DNA from: Skeletonema tropicum
Taxonomy: Eukaryota; Bacillariophyta; Thalassiosirophyceae; Thalassiosirales; Thalassiosiraceae
NCBI GenBank assembly: GCA_037178625.1
Contig: JAWZXG010000050.1
Location: 1 to 64,000, forward strand
Direction of reading: 5' to 3'
Length of the DNA stretch: 64,000 nt
Position numbers and translations under genes: made by a program. Shown in pieces: positions 32,615 through 43,422 of the stretch. Every line of letters begins with the position of its first letter. Position 1 is the first letter of the stretch. The notes below the pieces were generated by a model. The model was given only the letters and a program-made list of their open reading frames with translations. It did not search any database and was not told where the DNA came from.

Positions 32615-34795
32615 CAAGGCGATGATGGGTGATTTGGAATCCTCTCAATGCGTTCTATCGAATAGTAGTACTACCAAGGCCAAACATTGATCCTTTGTCA
32701 ATCGACTCAACTAAATCGACCCCTAGAAAGTCATGCCCAGCGCCAGATGCCGGATCCAGTCTGAAATTTCAACAAAATGAAAAAAAATGACCAAAATGAA
32801 CCTCCTCATCATCAACATTACCATCATTATCAACATTACCAACAACAATGACAGCTCACTCGCCTTCCAGCTCGCTCACACTTCGCATCATTCCACTTCC
32901 TCGCTTCGCTCGACGCCACACTACTAAGTAATCGTCCACCACCGCCGCAATAAACATTACGGCTCGCCGATGATGATGGTGATGATTCGATTATGATGAG
33001 GATTGGTGGTGGCGATGATGAGGAGGAGGTGGAAGATTAATGATTACTCACCATCACCAATCCCCACCACCGCCACCGCCACCGCTCCTCATCGCGCAAC
33101 AACCGTTCTAAAATAAACACAGTTCGGCCTCGCTGCCGCTCGCCCTCACAATACAGAAGCATCGATCAGCGCAGTCTCATCAATGATAGTTGGCACGATG
33201 TCAGATCCAAGACGCTGCGCTGAAGAACGACTACTTTGATCAGCCTCATCATGTTAGGTTGGCACGTTGTATGATCATGATTGGTTGGCACGGTGTGGTT
33301 TGGTTGGTTGTTGTTGGTACATTACTGATGAGGAGTAATGACGATTGGCAAGTTAGGTTGGTACGATGATGTCAATGATGAATTGGTACGATGTGTGTAT
33401 GGTTTGGATGATACGATGTGGTGTGTACAGTTGTTGGCACGATGAGGTTTGTGATGGGTTGATTGTTGTGGGATAATGATTGGTTGGCACATGTATGATC
33501 ATGATGGTTGGTACGATGAGTCAATGAGGGATGGTATCGTGAATGTAGTGATTGAATGATGTGGACGGTTCATGTGACTTGTGCCGAGCGTAGCCGAGGC
33601 CAGCTAATGGATTTTACACGATCTACGCTTCGTTCTTCAGCGAAGCGTGCGAGGGCCCCTGCCCGAGCTGTGTTTATCATATTATTGGATGAGCGAGTAG
33701 TAAAGCTAATGTTTGAGCAGATGGAAGTTGCCGCTGTTTTGGATCTTCGCCTCCATCTGTCTGGATCTCATTCCCTCTAAAAGACGCTTTTTCGCGAGGG
33801 CTTTGCCCGAGCAGTGATTGTTATTTTACTTGCAAAGATGGTACTAATCGAGTCAGGGTGAAAAGAGCTTTCCAACGGTGGTCATATTGTATTTTTATCA
33901 ACTTTTGACTCTTTTGGTGAAATTCTGGATTTGGAGCCGGATTTCTATCTGCCGGCGGCTTTCTCTAGACCCGTTTTTGACCGAGACGATTGGCTAAATT
34001 GGCTCCAATCAGACTCTTAGTACGCCTAATCGATAGAGCACGATGAGACCTTTCCAAAACGCTACTTATCGTCGTCATTGGCCGTGTAGTAGAGAAGACA
34101 CGGCCATGTTTATTGTTCGAGCTGGTGTGTGCTGTGGTAATGGTGTGTGATGGTGAAAAGTGAGTGCCGGATTCTCAAAAAAATCAAGATGCCCGTCTCA
34201 AATTGCACACCGCTGATTGAGCTCACAGCTCACCTCATCAGCTCACACAACATCATCTTCATCCGCTTCGCTTGCACTATGCACTATCCAGCAACGTACG
34301 GAGGAGGAGGATGCTGTGAATCAAAGTAAGACTGAGGAGGAGGAGGATGGTGCTCAGTGGTTGTTGAATGAGGATTTTTTATCCTACGAGTTGGAATATT
34401 TGACGCTTTATGGATTTAGGCCGACTCTTCAAGACTTTGAAAATGATCGGGCTATGGACAGAAATACCATGAGCAATGATATCAATCATCATCATTCAGA
34501 GGGCAAGAAGGGGAAGAATAATGTCATCAAGTCATCATCTTCATCAGCAGATGGAAATACATTGGGAGGGTTCGATCTCGAAGATGATTTATTAATTGAT
34601 CATGCTCAGCATCGCTCCCATCACATGTCACAATTGAGGAATAATCCACCGCTATCCGCAGCCAAATCCAAACTACTATCACCACCACCATCACCGACAT
34701 CATATGGAAAGATTTAGATTTACTTGAACTGAAATGGATGATGATAGAGAAGAGCCTTTCTATTCCGTCCATAACTTCCCTTGCATTGGTCGTAT
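32615..34795 (+). repeat. Tandem unit 10 (long class, 2,181 bp)
   Basis: Standard long unit; ORFs at 33556-33780 and 34217-34717. Confidence 0.95.
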
Positions 34796-36910
34796 CAAGG
34801 CGATGATGGGTGATTTGGAATCCTCTCAATGCGTTCTATCGAATAGTAGTACTACCAAGGCCAAACATTGATCCTTTGTCAATCGACTCAACTAAATCGA
34901 CCCCTAGAAAGTCATGCCCAGCGCCAGATGCCGGATCCAGTCTGAAATTTCAACAAAATGAAAAAAAATGACCAAAATGAACCTCCTCATCATCAACATT
35001 ACCATCATTATCAACATTACCAACAACAATGACAGCTCACTCGCCTTCCAGCTCGCTCACACTTCGCATCATTCCACTTCCTCGCTTCGCTCGACGCCAC
35101 ACTACTAAGTAATCGTCCACCACCGCCGCAATAAACATTACGGCTCGCCGATGATGATGGTGATGATTCAATCCTCACCCACCACCGCCACCGCCACCGC
35201 TCCTCATCGCGCAACAACCGTTCTAAAATAAACACAGTTCGGCCTCGCTGCCGCTCGCCCTCACAATACAGAAGCATCGATCAGCGCAGTCTCATCAATG
35301 ATAGTTGGCACGATGTCAGATCCAAGACGCTGCGCTGAAGAACGACTACTTTGATCAGCCTCATCATGTTAGGTTGGCACGTTGTATGATCATGATTGGT
35401 TGGCACGGTGTGGTTTGGTTGGTTGTTGTTGGTACATTACTGATGAGGAGTAATGACGATTGGCAAGTTAGGTTGGTACGATGATGTCAATGATGAATTG
35501 GTACGATGTGTGTATGGTTTGGATGATACGATGTGGTGTGTACAGTTGTTGGCACGATGAGGTTTGTGATGGGTTGATTGTTGTGGGATAATGATTGGTT
35601 GGCACATGTATGATCATGATGGTTGGTACGATGAGTCAATGAGGGATGGTATCGTGAATGTAGTGATTGAATGATGTGGACGGTTCATGTGACTTGTGCC
35701 GAGCGTAGCCGAGGCCAGCTAATGGATTTTACACGATCTACGCTTCGTTCTTCAGCGAAGCGTGCGAGGGCCCCTGCCCGAGCTGTGTTTATCATATTAT
35801 TGGATGAGCGAGTAGTAAAGCTAATGTTTGAGCAGATGGAAGTTGCCGCTGTTTTGGATCTTCGCCTCCATCTGTCTGGATCTCATTCCCTCTAAAAGAC
35901 GCTTTTTCGCGAGGGCTTTGCCCGAGCAGTGATTGTTATTTTACTTGCAAAGATGGTACTAATCGAGTCAGGGTGAAAAGAGCTTTCCAACGGTGGTCAT
36001 ATTGTATTTTTATCAACTTTTGACTCTTTTGGTGAAATTCTGGATTTGGAGCCGGATTTCTATCTGCCGGCGGCTTTCTCTAGACCCGTTTTTGACCGAG
36101 ACGATTGGCTAAATTGGCTCCAATCAGACTCTTAGTACGCCTAATCGATAGAGCACGATGAGACCTTTCCAAAACGCTACTTATCGTCGTCATTGGCCGT
36201 GTAGTAGAGAAGACACGGCCATGTTTATTGTTCGAGCTGGTGTGTGCTGTGGTAATGGTGTGTGATGGTGAAAAGTGAGTGCCGGATTCTCAAAAAAATC
36301 AAGATGCCCGTCTCAAATTGCACACCGCTGATTGAGCTCACAGCTCACCTCATCAGCTCACACAACATCATCTTCATCCGCTTCGCTTGCACTATGCACT
36401 ATCCAGCAACGTACGGAGGAGGAGGATGCTGTGAATCAAAGTAAGACTGAGGAGGAGGAGGATGGTGCTCAGTGGTTGTTGAATGAGGATTTTTTATCCT
36501 ACGAGTTGGAATATTTGACGCTTTATGGATTTAGGCCGACTCTTCAAGACTTTGAAAATGATCGGGCTATGGACAGAAATACCATGAGCAATGATATCAA
36601 TCATCATCATTCAGAGGGCAAGAAGGGGAAGAATAATGTCATCAAGTCATCATCTTCATCAGCAGATGGAAATACATTGGGAGGGTTCGATCTCGAAGAT
36701 GATTTATTAATTGATCATGCTCAGCATCGCTCCCATCACATGTCACAATTGAGGAATAATCCACCGCTATCCGCAGCCAAATCCAAACTACTATCACCAC
36801 CACCATCACCGACATCATATGGAAAGATTTAGATTTACTTGAACTGAAATGGATGATGATAGAGAAGAGCCTTTCTATTCCGTCCATAACTTCCCTTGCA
36901 TTGGTCGTAT
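34796..36910 (+). repeat. Tandem unit 11 (short class, 2,115 bp)
   Basis: Standard short unit; ORFs at 35671-35895 and 36332-36832. Confidence 0.95.
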
Positions 36911-39025
36911 CAAGGCGATGATGGGTGATTTGGAATCCTCTCAATGCGTTCTATCGAATAGTAGTACTACCAAGGCCAAACATTGATCCTTTGTCAATCG
37001 ACTCAACTAAATCGACCCCTAGAAAGTCATGCCCAGCGCCAGATGCCGGATCCAGTCTGAAATTTCAACAAAATGAAAAAAAATGACCAAAATGAACCTC
37101 CTCATCATCAACATTACCATCATTATCAACATTACCAACAACAATGACAGCTCACTCGCCTTCCAGCTCGCTCACACTTCGCATCATTCCACTTCCTCGC
37201 TTCGCTCGACGCCACACTACTAAGTAATCGTCCACCACCGCCGCAATAAACATTACGGCTCGCCGATGATGATGGTGATGATTCAATCCTCACCCACCAC
37301 CGCCACCGCCACCGCTCCTCATCGCGCAACAACCGTTCTAAAATAAACACAGTTCGGCCTCGCTGCCGCTCGCCCTCACAATACAGAAGCATCGATCAGC
37401 GCAGTCTCATCAATGATAGTTGGCACGATGTCAGATCCAAGACGCTGCGCTGAAGAACGACTACTTTGATCAGCCTCATCATGTTAGGTTGGCACGTTGT
37501 ATGATCATGATTGGTTGGCACGGTGTGGTTTGGTTGGTTGTTGTTGGTACATTACTGATGAGGAGTAATGACGATTGGCAAGTTAGGTTGGTACGATGAT
37601 GTCAATGATGAATTGGTACGATGTGTGTATGGTTTGGATGATACGATGTGGTGTGTACAGTTGTTGGCACGATGAGGTTTGTGATGGGTTGATTGTTGTG
37701 GGATAATGATTGGTTGGCACATGTATGATCATGATGGTTGGTACGATGAGTCAATGAGGGATGGTATCGTGAATGTAGTGATTGAATGATGTGGACGGTT
37801 CATGTGACTTGTGCCGAGCGTAGCCGAGGCCAGCTAATGGATTTTACACGATCTACGCTTCGTTCTTCAGCGAAGCGTGCGAGGGCCCCTGCCCGAGCTG
37901 TGTTTATCATATTATTGGATGAGCGAGTAGTAAAGCTAATGTTTGAGCAGATGGAAGTTGCCGCTGTTTTGGATCTTCGCCTCCATCTGTCTGGATCTCA
38001 TTCCCTCTAAAAGACGCTTTTTCGCGAGGGCTTTGCCCGAGCAGTGATTGTTATTTTACTTGCAAAGATGGTACTAATCGAGTCAGGGTGAAAAGAGCTT
38101 TCCAACGGTGGTCATATTGTATTTTTATCAACTTTTGACTCTTTTGGTGAAATTCTGGATTTGGAGCCGGATTTCTATCTGCCGGCGGCTTTCTCTAGAC
38201 CCGTTTTTGACCGAGACGATTGGCTAAATTGGCTCCAATCAGACTCTTAGTACGCCTAATCGATAGAGCACGATGAGACCTTTCCAAAACGCTACTTATC
38301 GTCGTCATTGGCCGTGTAGTAGAGAAGACACGGCCATGTTTATTGTTCGAGCTGGTGTGTGCTGTGGTAATGGTGTGTGATGGTGAAAAGTGAGTGCCGG
38401 ATTCTCAAAAAAATCAAGATGCCCGTCTCAAATTGCACACCGCTGATTGAGCTCACAGCTCACCTCATCAGCTCACACAACATCATCTTCATCCGCTTCG
38501 CTTGCACTATGCACTATCCAGCAACGTACGGAGGAGGAGGATGCTGTGAATCAAAGTAAGACTGAGGAGGAGGAGGATGGTGCTCAGTGGTTGTTGAATG
38601 AGGATTTTTTATCCTACGAGTTGGAATATTTGACGCTTTATGGATTTAGGCCGACTCTTCAAGACTTTGAAAATGATCGGGCTATGGACAGAAATACCAT
38701 GAGCAATGATATCAATCATCATCATTCAGAGGGCAAGAAGGGGAAGAATAATGTCATCAAGTCATCATCTTCATCAGCAGATGGAAATACATTGGGAGGG
38801 TTCGATCTCGAAGATGATTTATTAATTGATCATGCTCAGCATCGCTCCCATCACATGTCACAATTGAGGAATAATCCACCGCTATCCGCAGCCAAATCCA
38901 AACTACTATCACCACCACCATCACCGACATCATATGGAAAGATTTAGATTTACTTGAACTGAAATGGATGATGATAGAGAAGAGCCTTTCTATTCCGTCC
39001 ATAACTTCCCTTGCATTGGTCGTAT
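36911..39025 (+). repeat. Tandem unit 12 (short class, 2,115 bp)
   Basis: Standard short unit; ORFs at 37786-38010 and 38447-38947. Confidence 0.95.
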
Positions 39026-39278
39026 CAAGGCGATGATGGGTGATTTGGAATCCTCTCAATGCGTTCTATCGAATAGTAGTACTACCAAGGCCAAACATTG
39101 ATCCTTTGTCAATCGACTCAACTAAATCGACCCCTAGAAAGTCATGCCCAGCGCCAGATGCCGGATCCAGTCTGAAATTTCAACAAAATGAAAAAAAATG
39201 ACCAAAATGAACCTCCTCATCATCAACATTACCATCATTATCAACATTATCCAACAACAATGACAGCTCACTTGGAAG

Positions 39279-39572
39279 TGCTGAGGGAAAGCAATTGTAC
39301 AAACTTACCTATTTTAGATAACGAGGAATGACCCCACAGAGACACGTATCCATTTAAGGAGAAAACTCGTGTCAACGAGGGAGAGCTAAATGACTCGCAA
39401 CTTTGCATCGACAAAGCCGCCTATCCTCACTATTACTATTGCTATCCGCTGAAGAAGTTAATTCGAAAGCGTAGTCATCCACGCTTCGGTAATATAGTAA
39501 TACCACTTTATCTGATATTGGTTCATATACTGATTATAGAGAGAAGTAAGGTCGCTCGCTTCGCTCGCTCCC
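39279..39572 (+). repeat. Left terminal direct repeat (pLTR) of the Penelope-like element
   Basis: Identical by eye to 43129-43422, offset 3,850 bp. It starts TGCTGAGGGAAAGC and ends GCTCGCTTCGCTCGCTCCC. Six extra bases (TGGAAG, 39273-39278) separate it from the target duplication. It contains the hammerhead-like fold (39431-39502) and presumably the 5' control region, 33 bp ahead of the ORF1 ATG. Confidence 0.95.
39431..39502 (+). ncRNA. Hammerhead-ribozyme-like fold, left pLTR
   Basis: Type I topology is present. Outer stem I is TATTACTAT (39431-39439) with ATAGTAATA (39494-39502), 9 bp. After an internal loop comes inner stem I, CCG (39446-39448) with CGG (39487-39489). The core is CTGAAGA (39449-39455) and GAA (39465-39467). 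Stem III is AGCGT (39468-39472) with ACGCT (39481-39485), and position 17 is T39486. Predicted cleavage is between 39486 and 39487. The weak point is stem II (39456-39464, AGTTAATTC), which can form only about two pairs. Hammerheads in Penelope-like element repeats are established; the activity of this one is inference. Confidence 0.62.
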
Positions 39573-39605
39573 GGTTGAACACGTAAATATCACTGATCCC
39601 GCGAC

Positions 39606-41015
39606 ATGGCTAAAACACATCACAGATCGTCCTCCAAGCGATCTCGTACAAGTAATGACTCTCCGTCTAATCCTGTTGATGGAGATAACAACACTACTCC
39701 CAAGAGTGAAGCAAGCAGCAAGCTTGACTCTAAAATGGCAAAGTTGTCGCTACCAGATAAAGTTATAACGAACATCGCAAAAAACGCAAATGCGATGCAG
39801 CAGTCTTTTGCAGAAATGCTACAGAGACAGCTGGCACTCAACAAGATCTCCGCTCAAGATCATGATGGTGCACATATAATTGTGAAATCAGCAAAAGTTG
39901 ATAAGCGCAAACACTGTCCAATCACCGCCCCAAAGCGATTTCAAGATGACAAGGAGATAAAACAAATCCAAGAGGACGATGATAAAGTACTGGCTAAGCT
40001 TGAGGAAGATAAGTCCGATCTCATCCGCAAGACAGCTAGTCGGATCCTAGAGTTGTGTAAGGAAGAACATAAGACACTCCAACTTACTGCAATTCATGAG
40101 CTAGCTATTGACATAGCTAATAATGAACGTGTGAGAGTTGAACTACTTGAACTGAAATGCGTCCCCGCCGACGTTACTGATGTACAATTGGGAAATACTG
40201 CGGCGATGGAATACATTGCCACCAATATGATGGATGAAGATGCTGCAAAATACCAGTTCAAATCAGCTGAAGCCTTTGCTGCCGCCTACGCTGAACTCCA
40301 CCACGTCCCCGTGCCTAAGGAGGACGAACCACCTCCCACAAATACAGCTGGTGGGACGGAGGAGGAACCTCCCCTGACCCAACCCCCTCCCGATACAGCC
40401 GATGCTACGATGGAGGAAGCAGAAGTGAATCCCCTCACTAATAACGAAGTCTGCAAAACAGTTATCACTAAGACCAAGAACGTGCTTACTGAACTCTGGC
40501 CCCTCATGACCCTCCCTTTCTGGGAGGAGTATAGACAGGCAGAGATCCATCGAATCGTTAACAAAGACGCTGTAATTCGTTCCAAGTCAAAAAAGCAAGA
40601 GGAAGCCAACCGTCAAGTCACCCTGAACCTTGAAGATCTCAAGGATAACCCTGAAAAGCTTGTTGAAGAGCTTGCTGACACGCTCACTGTTAGAGTAGCG
40701 AAGAATCTGAAATCGGAAGAGCAGAAAAGTGCACGGAGGAAAGAAAGCCGAAAAAAATCTTCGGGCAAATCCAAAACGTCCCAGGATACAAAGCCCACAA
40801 ACAATGGTCAGTCCAAAAGAAACAAATCGAAGAAGAATTCGAAGAAACAAGGACAGCAATCAAATTCGCAGCAGCAGAAGAATGCCGAATCATCCTCCAA
40901 CAACAACAACAACAACCCCAACTCCCATGCAGGAAGGGGAAGAGGAAGTGGAAGAGGAATAAACCATCGAGGAGGAGGCGGCAGAGGGAGAGGAAGAGGA
41001 GGCAGAAGGAACTAA
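39606..41015 (+). CDS. Penelope-like element ORF1, gag-like RNA-binding protein (469 aa)
   Basis: The ATG at 39606 is the first after the left pLTR. The N-terminus (about 1-50) is Ser/Lys rich. Residues about 118-190 are charged and helical (KEIKQIQEDDDKVLAKLEED...), a likely coiled coil. A Pro/Thr/Glu-rich linker lies near 235-275. The last 90 residues are strongly basic with poly-Asn and RGG-type repeats (GRGRGSGRG, GGRGRGRGG), typical of nucleic-acid-binding tails. No CCHC zinc knuckle is seen. By position and composition it is the nucleoprotein-forming partner of the RT. Its last 107 codons overlap the upstream extension of the RT frame, and an A_AAA_AAA heptamer sits in the overlap. Confidence 0.8.
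   Translation: MAKTHHRSSSKRSRTSNDSPSNPVDGDNNTTPKSEASSKLDSKMAKLSLPDKVITNIAKNANAMQQSFAEMLQRQLALNKISAQDHDGAHIIVKSAKVDKRKHCPITAPKRFQDDKEIKQIQEDDDKVLAKLEEDKSDLIRKTASRILELCKEEHKTLQLTAIHELAIDIANNERVRVELLELKCVPADVTDVQLGNTAAMEYIATNMMDEDAAKYQFKSAEAFAAAYAELHHVPVPKEDEPPPTNTAGGTEEEPPLTQPPPDTADATMEEAEVNPLTNNEVCKTVITKTKNVLTELWPLMTLPFWEEYRQAEIHRIVNKDAVIRSKSKKQEEANRQVTLNLEDLKDNPEKLVEELADTLTVRVAKNLKSEEQKSARRKESRKKSSGKSKTSQDTKPTNNGQSKRNKSKKNSKKQGQQSNSQQQKNAESSSNNNNNNPNSHAGRGRGSGRGINHRGGGGRGRGRGGRRN
40751..40757 (+). promoter_or_regulatory. Candidate -1 ribosomal frameshift site A_AAA_AAA
   Basis: In the ORF1 frame the codons are CGA AAA AAA TCT, so the heptamer has the canonical X_XXY_YYZ phasing. The -1 frame is the RT frame, open from 40694 (after a TAG at 40691) to 43075. 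Slippage here would fuse about 384 ORF1 residues to 772 RT-frame residues, about 1,156 in all. I did not find a convincing downstream pseudoknot by eye. Confidence 0.5.
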
Positions 41016-41077
41016 GATATACTGCCTCAAGAGACCGATATTACAATAACCTAGCCCAACAAAAACTTGACATCATA

Positions 41078-43075
41078 ATGCATAATATCCATAGAAGAGA
41101 CGGCTTCCTAGCAGATCCATCGCTCCCACCACACACAAATCTTATCAATTATCTGGAACATCTACCATTGGAACATACGCTAAATCCGGCAAAGAATCTC
41201 ACTCTTCACAATCTGTGTAAACCAACAACCAAACTCCCTATCGGAACTAGAAAGGTGCTGGGCAGAGGACTTAACTTCGGCATCCTCGCACCATATCCAA
41301 CTAATAACATTGAAGAGATCATCGGTGACTTTGGATGGGATATCAGAAATCGAAACTACTGGAAGAATATTCATGTAGACGATCCAACCAAACCGCAACA
41401 TCCATATATCCCTAAGTTACATTTTAAGAAAAGTCGAGAAGAACGATACGACCCACCCCTAGCTAATGCAGAAGTGGAAGCAGGCATCAAACGTTTCTCA
41501 GATCGACTTAGACAAGAGCACGCCAAATTCGCCAGTAAATGGTCTCAACCGAATCTTTCTAAACAAGAGTTCTCAGTACTATATAGCCTCAAGAACAACC
41601 CCAATCTGATCATTATCTTCGCAGACAAAAATTTAGGGCCTGTCATTATCGAACGTTCTGTATACATTCGATGGTGCCTCAAAGCTTTCCTTGGGAAGGA
41701 GAGCCAATATGAGTACCTCAATCGAATTGCACTTCGGAGGCAACTCAATTTGATGGCATATAAAGTAGGCAGTATCAAGAACTCAGCAGCGATCCCAGAG
41801 CACATCAAGATTTACATCAACAAGTGCTATGAAGCCGCTGGTAGCAGGCAAGGAAGATTCAGAGCAACCGCAAAAGTCCATAAAACACCTACCGCCCTCC
41901 GACCAGTTAACGCTAAATGTGGAACTGGACCTGAGAGTATTAGCAAGTGGCTAGACTACGAGTTGCAAAAACTTGTTCAATTTATTCCGTCGAACATCAA
42001 AGACAGCAAAGAATATCACGCCCGACTGACTAACAAACAATGGCCAGCAGGGACGAAGATTATTACTGCTGATGCTACCGCCATGTACGACAATATCACT
42101 ATCAATCATGGCATCGAAATCATCGGAGTATGGCTCAACCATCTGAAAGAAAACAACCAACTTCCAGACGACTTCCCGGACATCAAACTTATTCTGGAAG
42201 CTCTGAGCTTTATTATGAAGAACAACATTACCCAATTTGGAGACTGCTTTTTCAAACAACTATGTGGCACTGCGATGGGTACATCAGTCGCAGTCATGTA
42301 CGCTGGCCTTTACTATGGCTGGCATGAGAAAATTAGACTCCTCCCTGGCTATTCGGAAGAAATCCAAGACCTTGCACGTTTCGTCGATGACCTATCTGTC
42401 CTATGGCTTGGAAGCCTTAGGCGCTTTCACGACCTCAAGCAAGACATCAACGACTTTGGAATCCTCCGTTGGAAGGTTGAAGAACCTGCCGACAAAGGAA
42501 TCTTCTTAGACTTAATCATTTCCATTTCGCCAGAAGGTATTGTCTCAACTAAGACATACCAAAAGCCAATGAACCTCTACCTCTACCTACTGCCATCTTC
42601 TGCTCATCAGAGGAACACGATGAAAGGGGTAATATTTGGCGAACTCAAGAGATACTATTGGCAGTGCACCGATAAAAAAGACTATGTCGAGGTAGCAAGA
42701 CTATTCTTCCAACGCTTGCTCGACAGAGGATGGGACTTCGACCAACTGAAACGAATGTTCGTAAATGCAAACTACAAAGTCTGCAACCCACCTCCACTGC
42801 CCCAAGCCATCTCAGAATCTACCACCTCAGATAATGACAAAAACATCTATTTGAAACTCGGTCGATTCCACCCTCATTACATCCCTAGTCGAACCTGTCA
42901 ACAGATATATGAGGAGGAGCTTTCTACCACCCTACGCGACACAATCGGAATCGAAAAGATGGTAGTATGCTATAAGAGAGCAAAAAACATTGGAGATATT
43001 GTCTCTCAAACCTCCCTCTTTCAAAACAGAGGTGAGGAGGTAAGTACCTACCTGGGGAGGACAACAGAATCGTAG
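41078..43075 (+). CDS. Penelope-like reverse transcriptase (665 aa from the first ATG)
   Basis: Motifs in order: ATAKVHK...LRPVN (residues about 263-278), the PKiHK...RPI block of Penelope RTs; ITADATAMYDNI (329-340), motif A with catalytic Asp332; CGTAMGTSVAV (about 396-406), the Penelope-type Q..GtaMGs block; RFVDDLSVLW (434-443), motif C with Asp437 and Asp438 in FVDD; then GIFLDLIIS and a thumb-like segment with SSAHQRNTMK. No GIY-YIG domain is visible N- or C-terminally, and the C-terminus (CYKRAKNIGDIVSQ) is short. The frame stays open 128 codons upstream of this ATG, overlapping ORF1, so the real N-terminus may come from -1 frameshifting; otherwise the ATG at 41078, 63 nt after the ORF1 stop, would be used by reinitiation. 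All catalytic residues are present. Confidence 0.9.
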   Translation: MHNIHRRDGFLADPSLPPHTNLINYLEHLPLEHTLNPAKNLTLHNLCKPTTKLPIGTRKVLGRGLNFGILAPYPTNNIEEIIGDFGWDIRNRNYWKNIHVDDPTKPQHPYIPKLHFKKSREERYDPPLANAEVEAGIKRFSDRLRQEHAKFASKWSQPNLSKQEFSVLYSLKNNPNLIIIFADKNLGPVIIERSVYIRWCLKAFLGKESQYEYLNRIALRRQLNLMAYKVGSIKNSAAIPEHIKIYINKCYEAAGSRQGRFRATAKVHKTPTALRPVNAKCGTGPESISKWLDYELQKLVQFIPSNIKDSKEYHARLTNKQWPAGTKIITADATAMYDNITINHGIEIIGVWLNHLKENNQLPDDFPDIKLILEALSFIMKNNITQFGDCFFKQLCGTAMGTSVAVMYAGLYYGWHEKIRLLPGYSEEIQDLARFVDDLSVLWLGSLRRFHDLKQDINDFGILRWKVEEPADKGIFLDLIISISPEGIVSTKTYQKPMNLYLYLLPSSAHQRNTMKGVIFGELKRYYWQCTDKKDYVEVARLFFQRLLDRGWDFDQLKRMFVNANYKVCNPPPLPQAISESTTSDNDKNIYLKLGRFHPHYIPSRTCQQIYEEELSTTLRDTIGIEKMVVCYKRAKNIGDIVSQTSLFQNRGEEVSTYLGRTTES

Positions 43076-43140
43076 TCCTCCCCTTCCTTTCCCTCAGCTT
43101 GTTCCGCTGCCTACCCGGCAGCTACACTTGCTGAGGGAAA
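43076..43140 (+). other. 3' UTR hairpin at the right pLTR border
   Basis: Between the RT stop and the right pLTR lies a short UTR holding an 11-bp perfect inverted repeat (43088-43098 with 43130-43140) and an inner GCTGCC/GGCAGC stem near 43107-43122. The right arm is the first part of the pLTR, so the left pLTR cannot form the same structure. It is a plausible RT recognition or 3'-end structure. Confidence 0.5.
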
Positions 43141-43422
43141 GCAATTGTACAAACTTACCTATTTTAGATAACGAGGAATGACCCCACAGAGACACGTATC
43201 CATTTAAGGAGAAAACTCGTGTCAACGAGGGAGAGCTAAATGACTCGCAACTTTGCATCGACAAAGCCGCCTATCCTCACTATTACTATTGCTATCCGCT
43301 GAAGAAGTTAATTCGAAAGCGTAGTCATCCACGCTTCGGTAATATAGTAATACCACTTTATCTGATATTGGTTCATATACTGATTATAGAGAGAAGTAAG
43401 GTCGCTCGCTTCGCTCGCTCCC
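43129..43422 (+). repeat. Right terminal direct repeat (pLTR) of the Penelope-like element
   Basis: Identical to the left copy. Its last C is shared with the target duplication. An 11-bp inverted repeat spans its left border: TTTCCCTCAGC at 43088-43098 pairs with GCTGAGGGAAA at 43130-43140. Confidence 0.95.
43281..43352 (+). ncRNA. Hammerhead-ribozyme-like fold, right pLTR
   Basis: Exact copy of 39431-39502; predicted cleavage is between 43336 and 43337. Cleavage at both sites would release a 3,850-nt RNA (39487-43336) that spans both ORFs. Confidence 0.62.

Larger units (their letters stand above)
39273..43421 (+). mobile_element. Complete Penelope-like retroelement, endonuclease-less, with ORF1
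   Basis: Comparison with uninterrupted units gives exact borders: host CACT at 39269-39272 and again at 43422-43425 is a 4-bp target-site duplication. The 4,149-bp element starts with TGGAAG, has two identical 294-bp direct repeats (39279-39572, 43129-43422, with a 1-bp border ambiguity), a gag-like ORF1 (39606-41015) and a Penelope-type RT ORF (41078-43075). Each terminal repeat contains a hammerhead-like fold, a feature known from Penelope-like elements. No GIY-YIG endonuclease motif is visible at either end of the RT, which places it by inference with the EN-deficient group (Athena/Coprina type). Identical repeats and intact ORFs suggest recent insertion. Confidence 0.88.
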
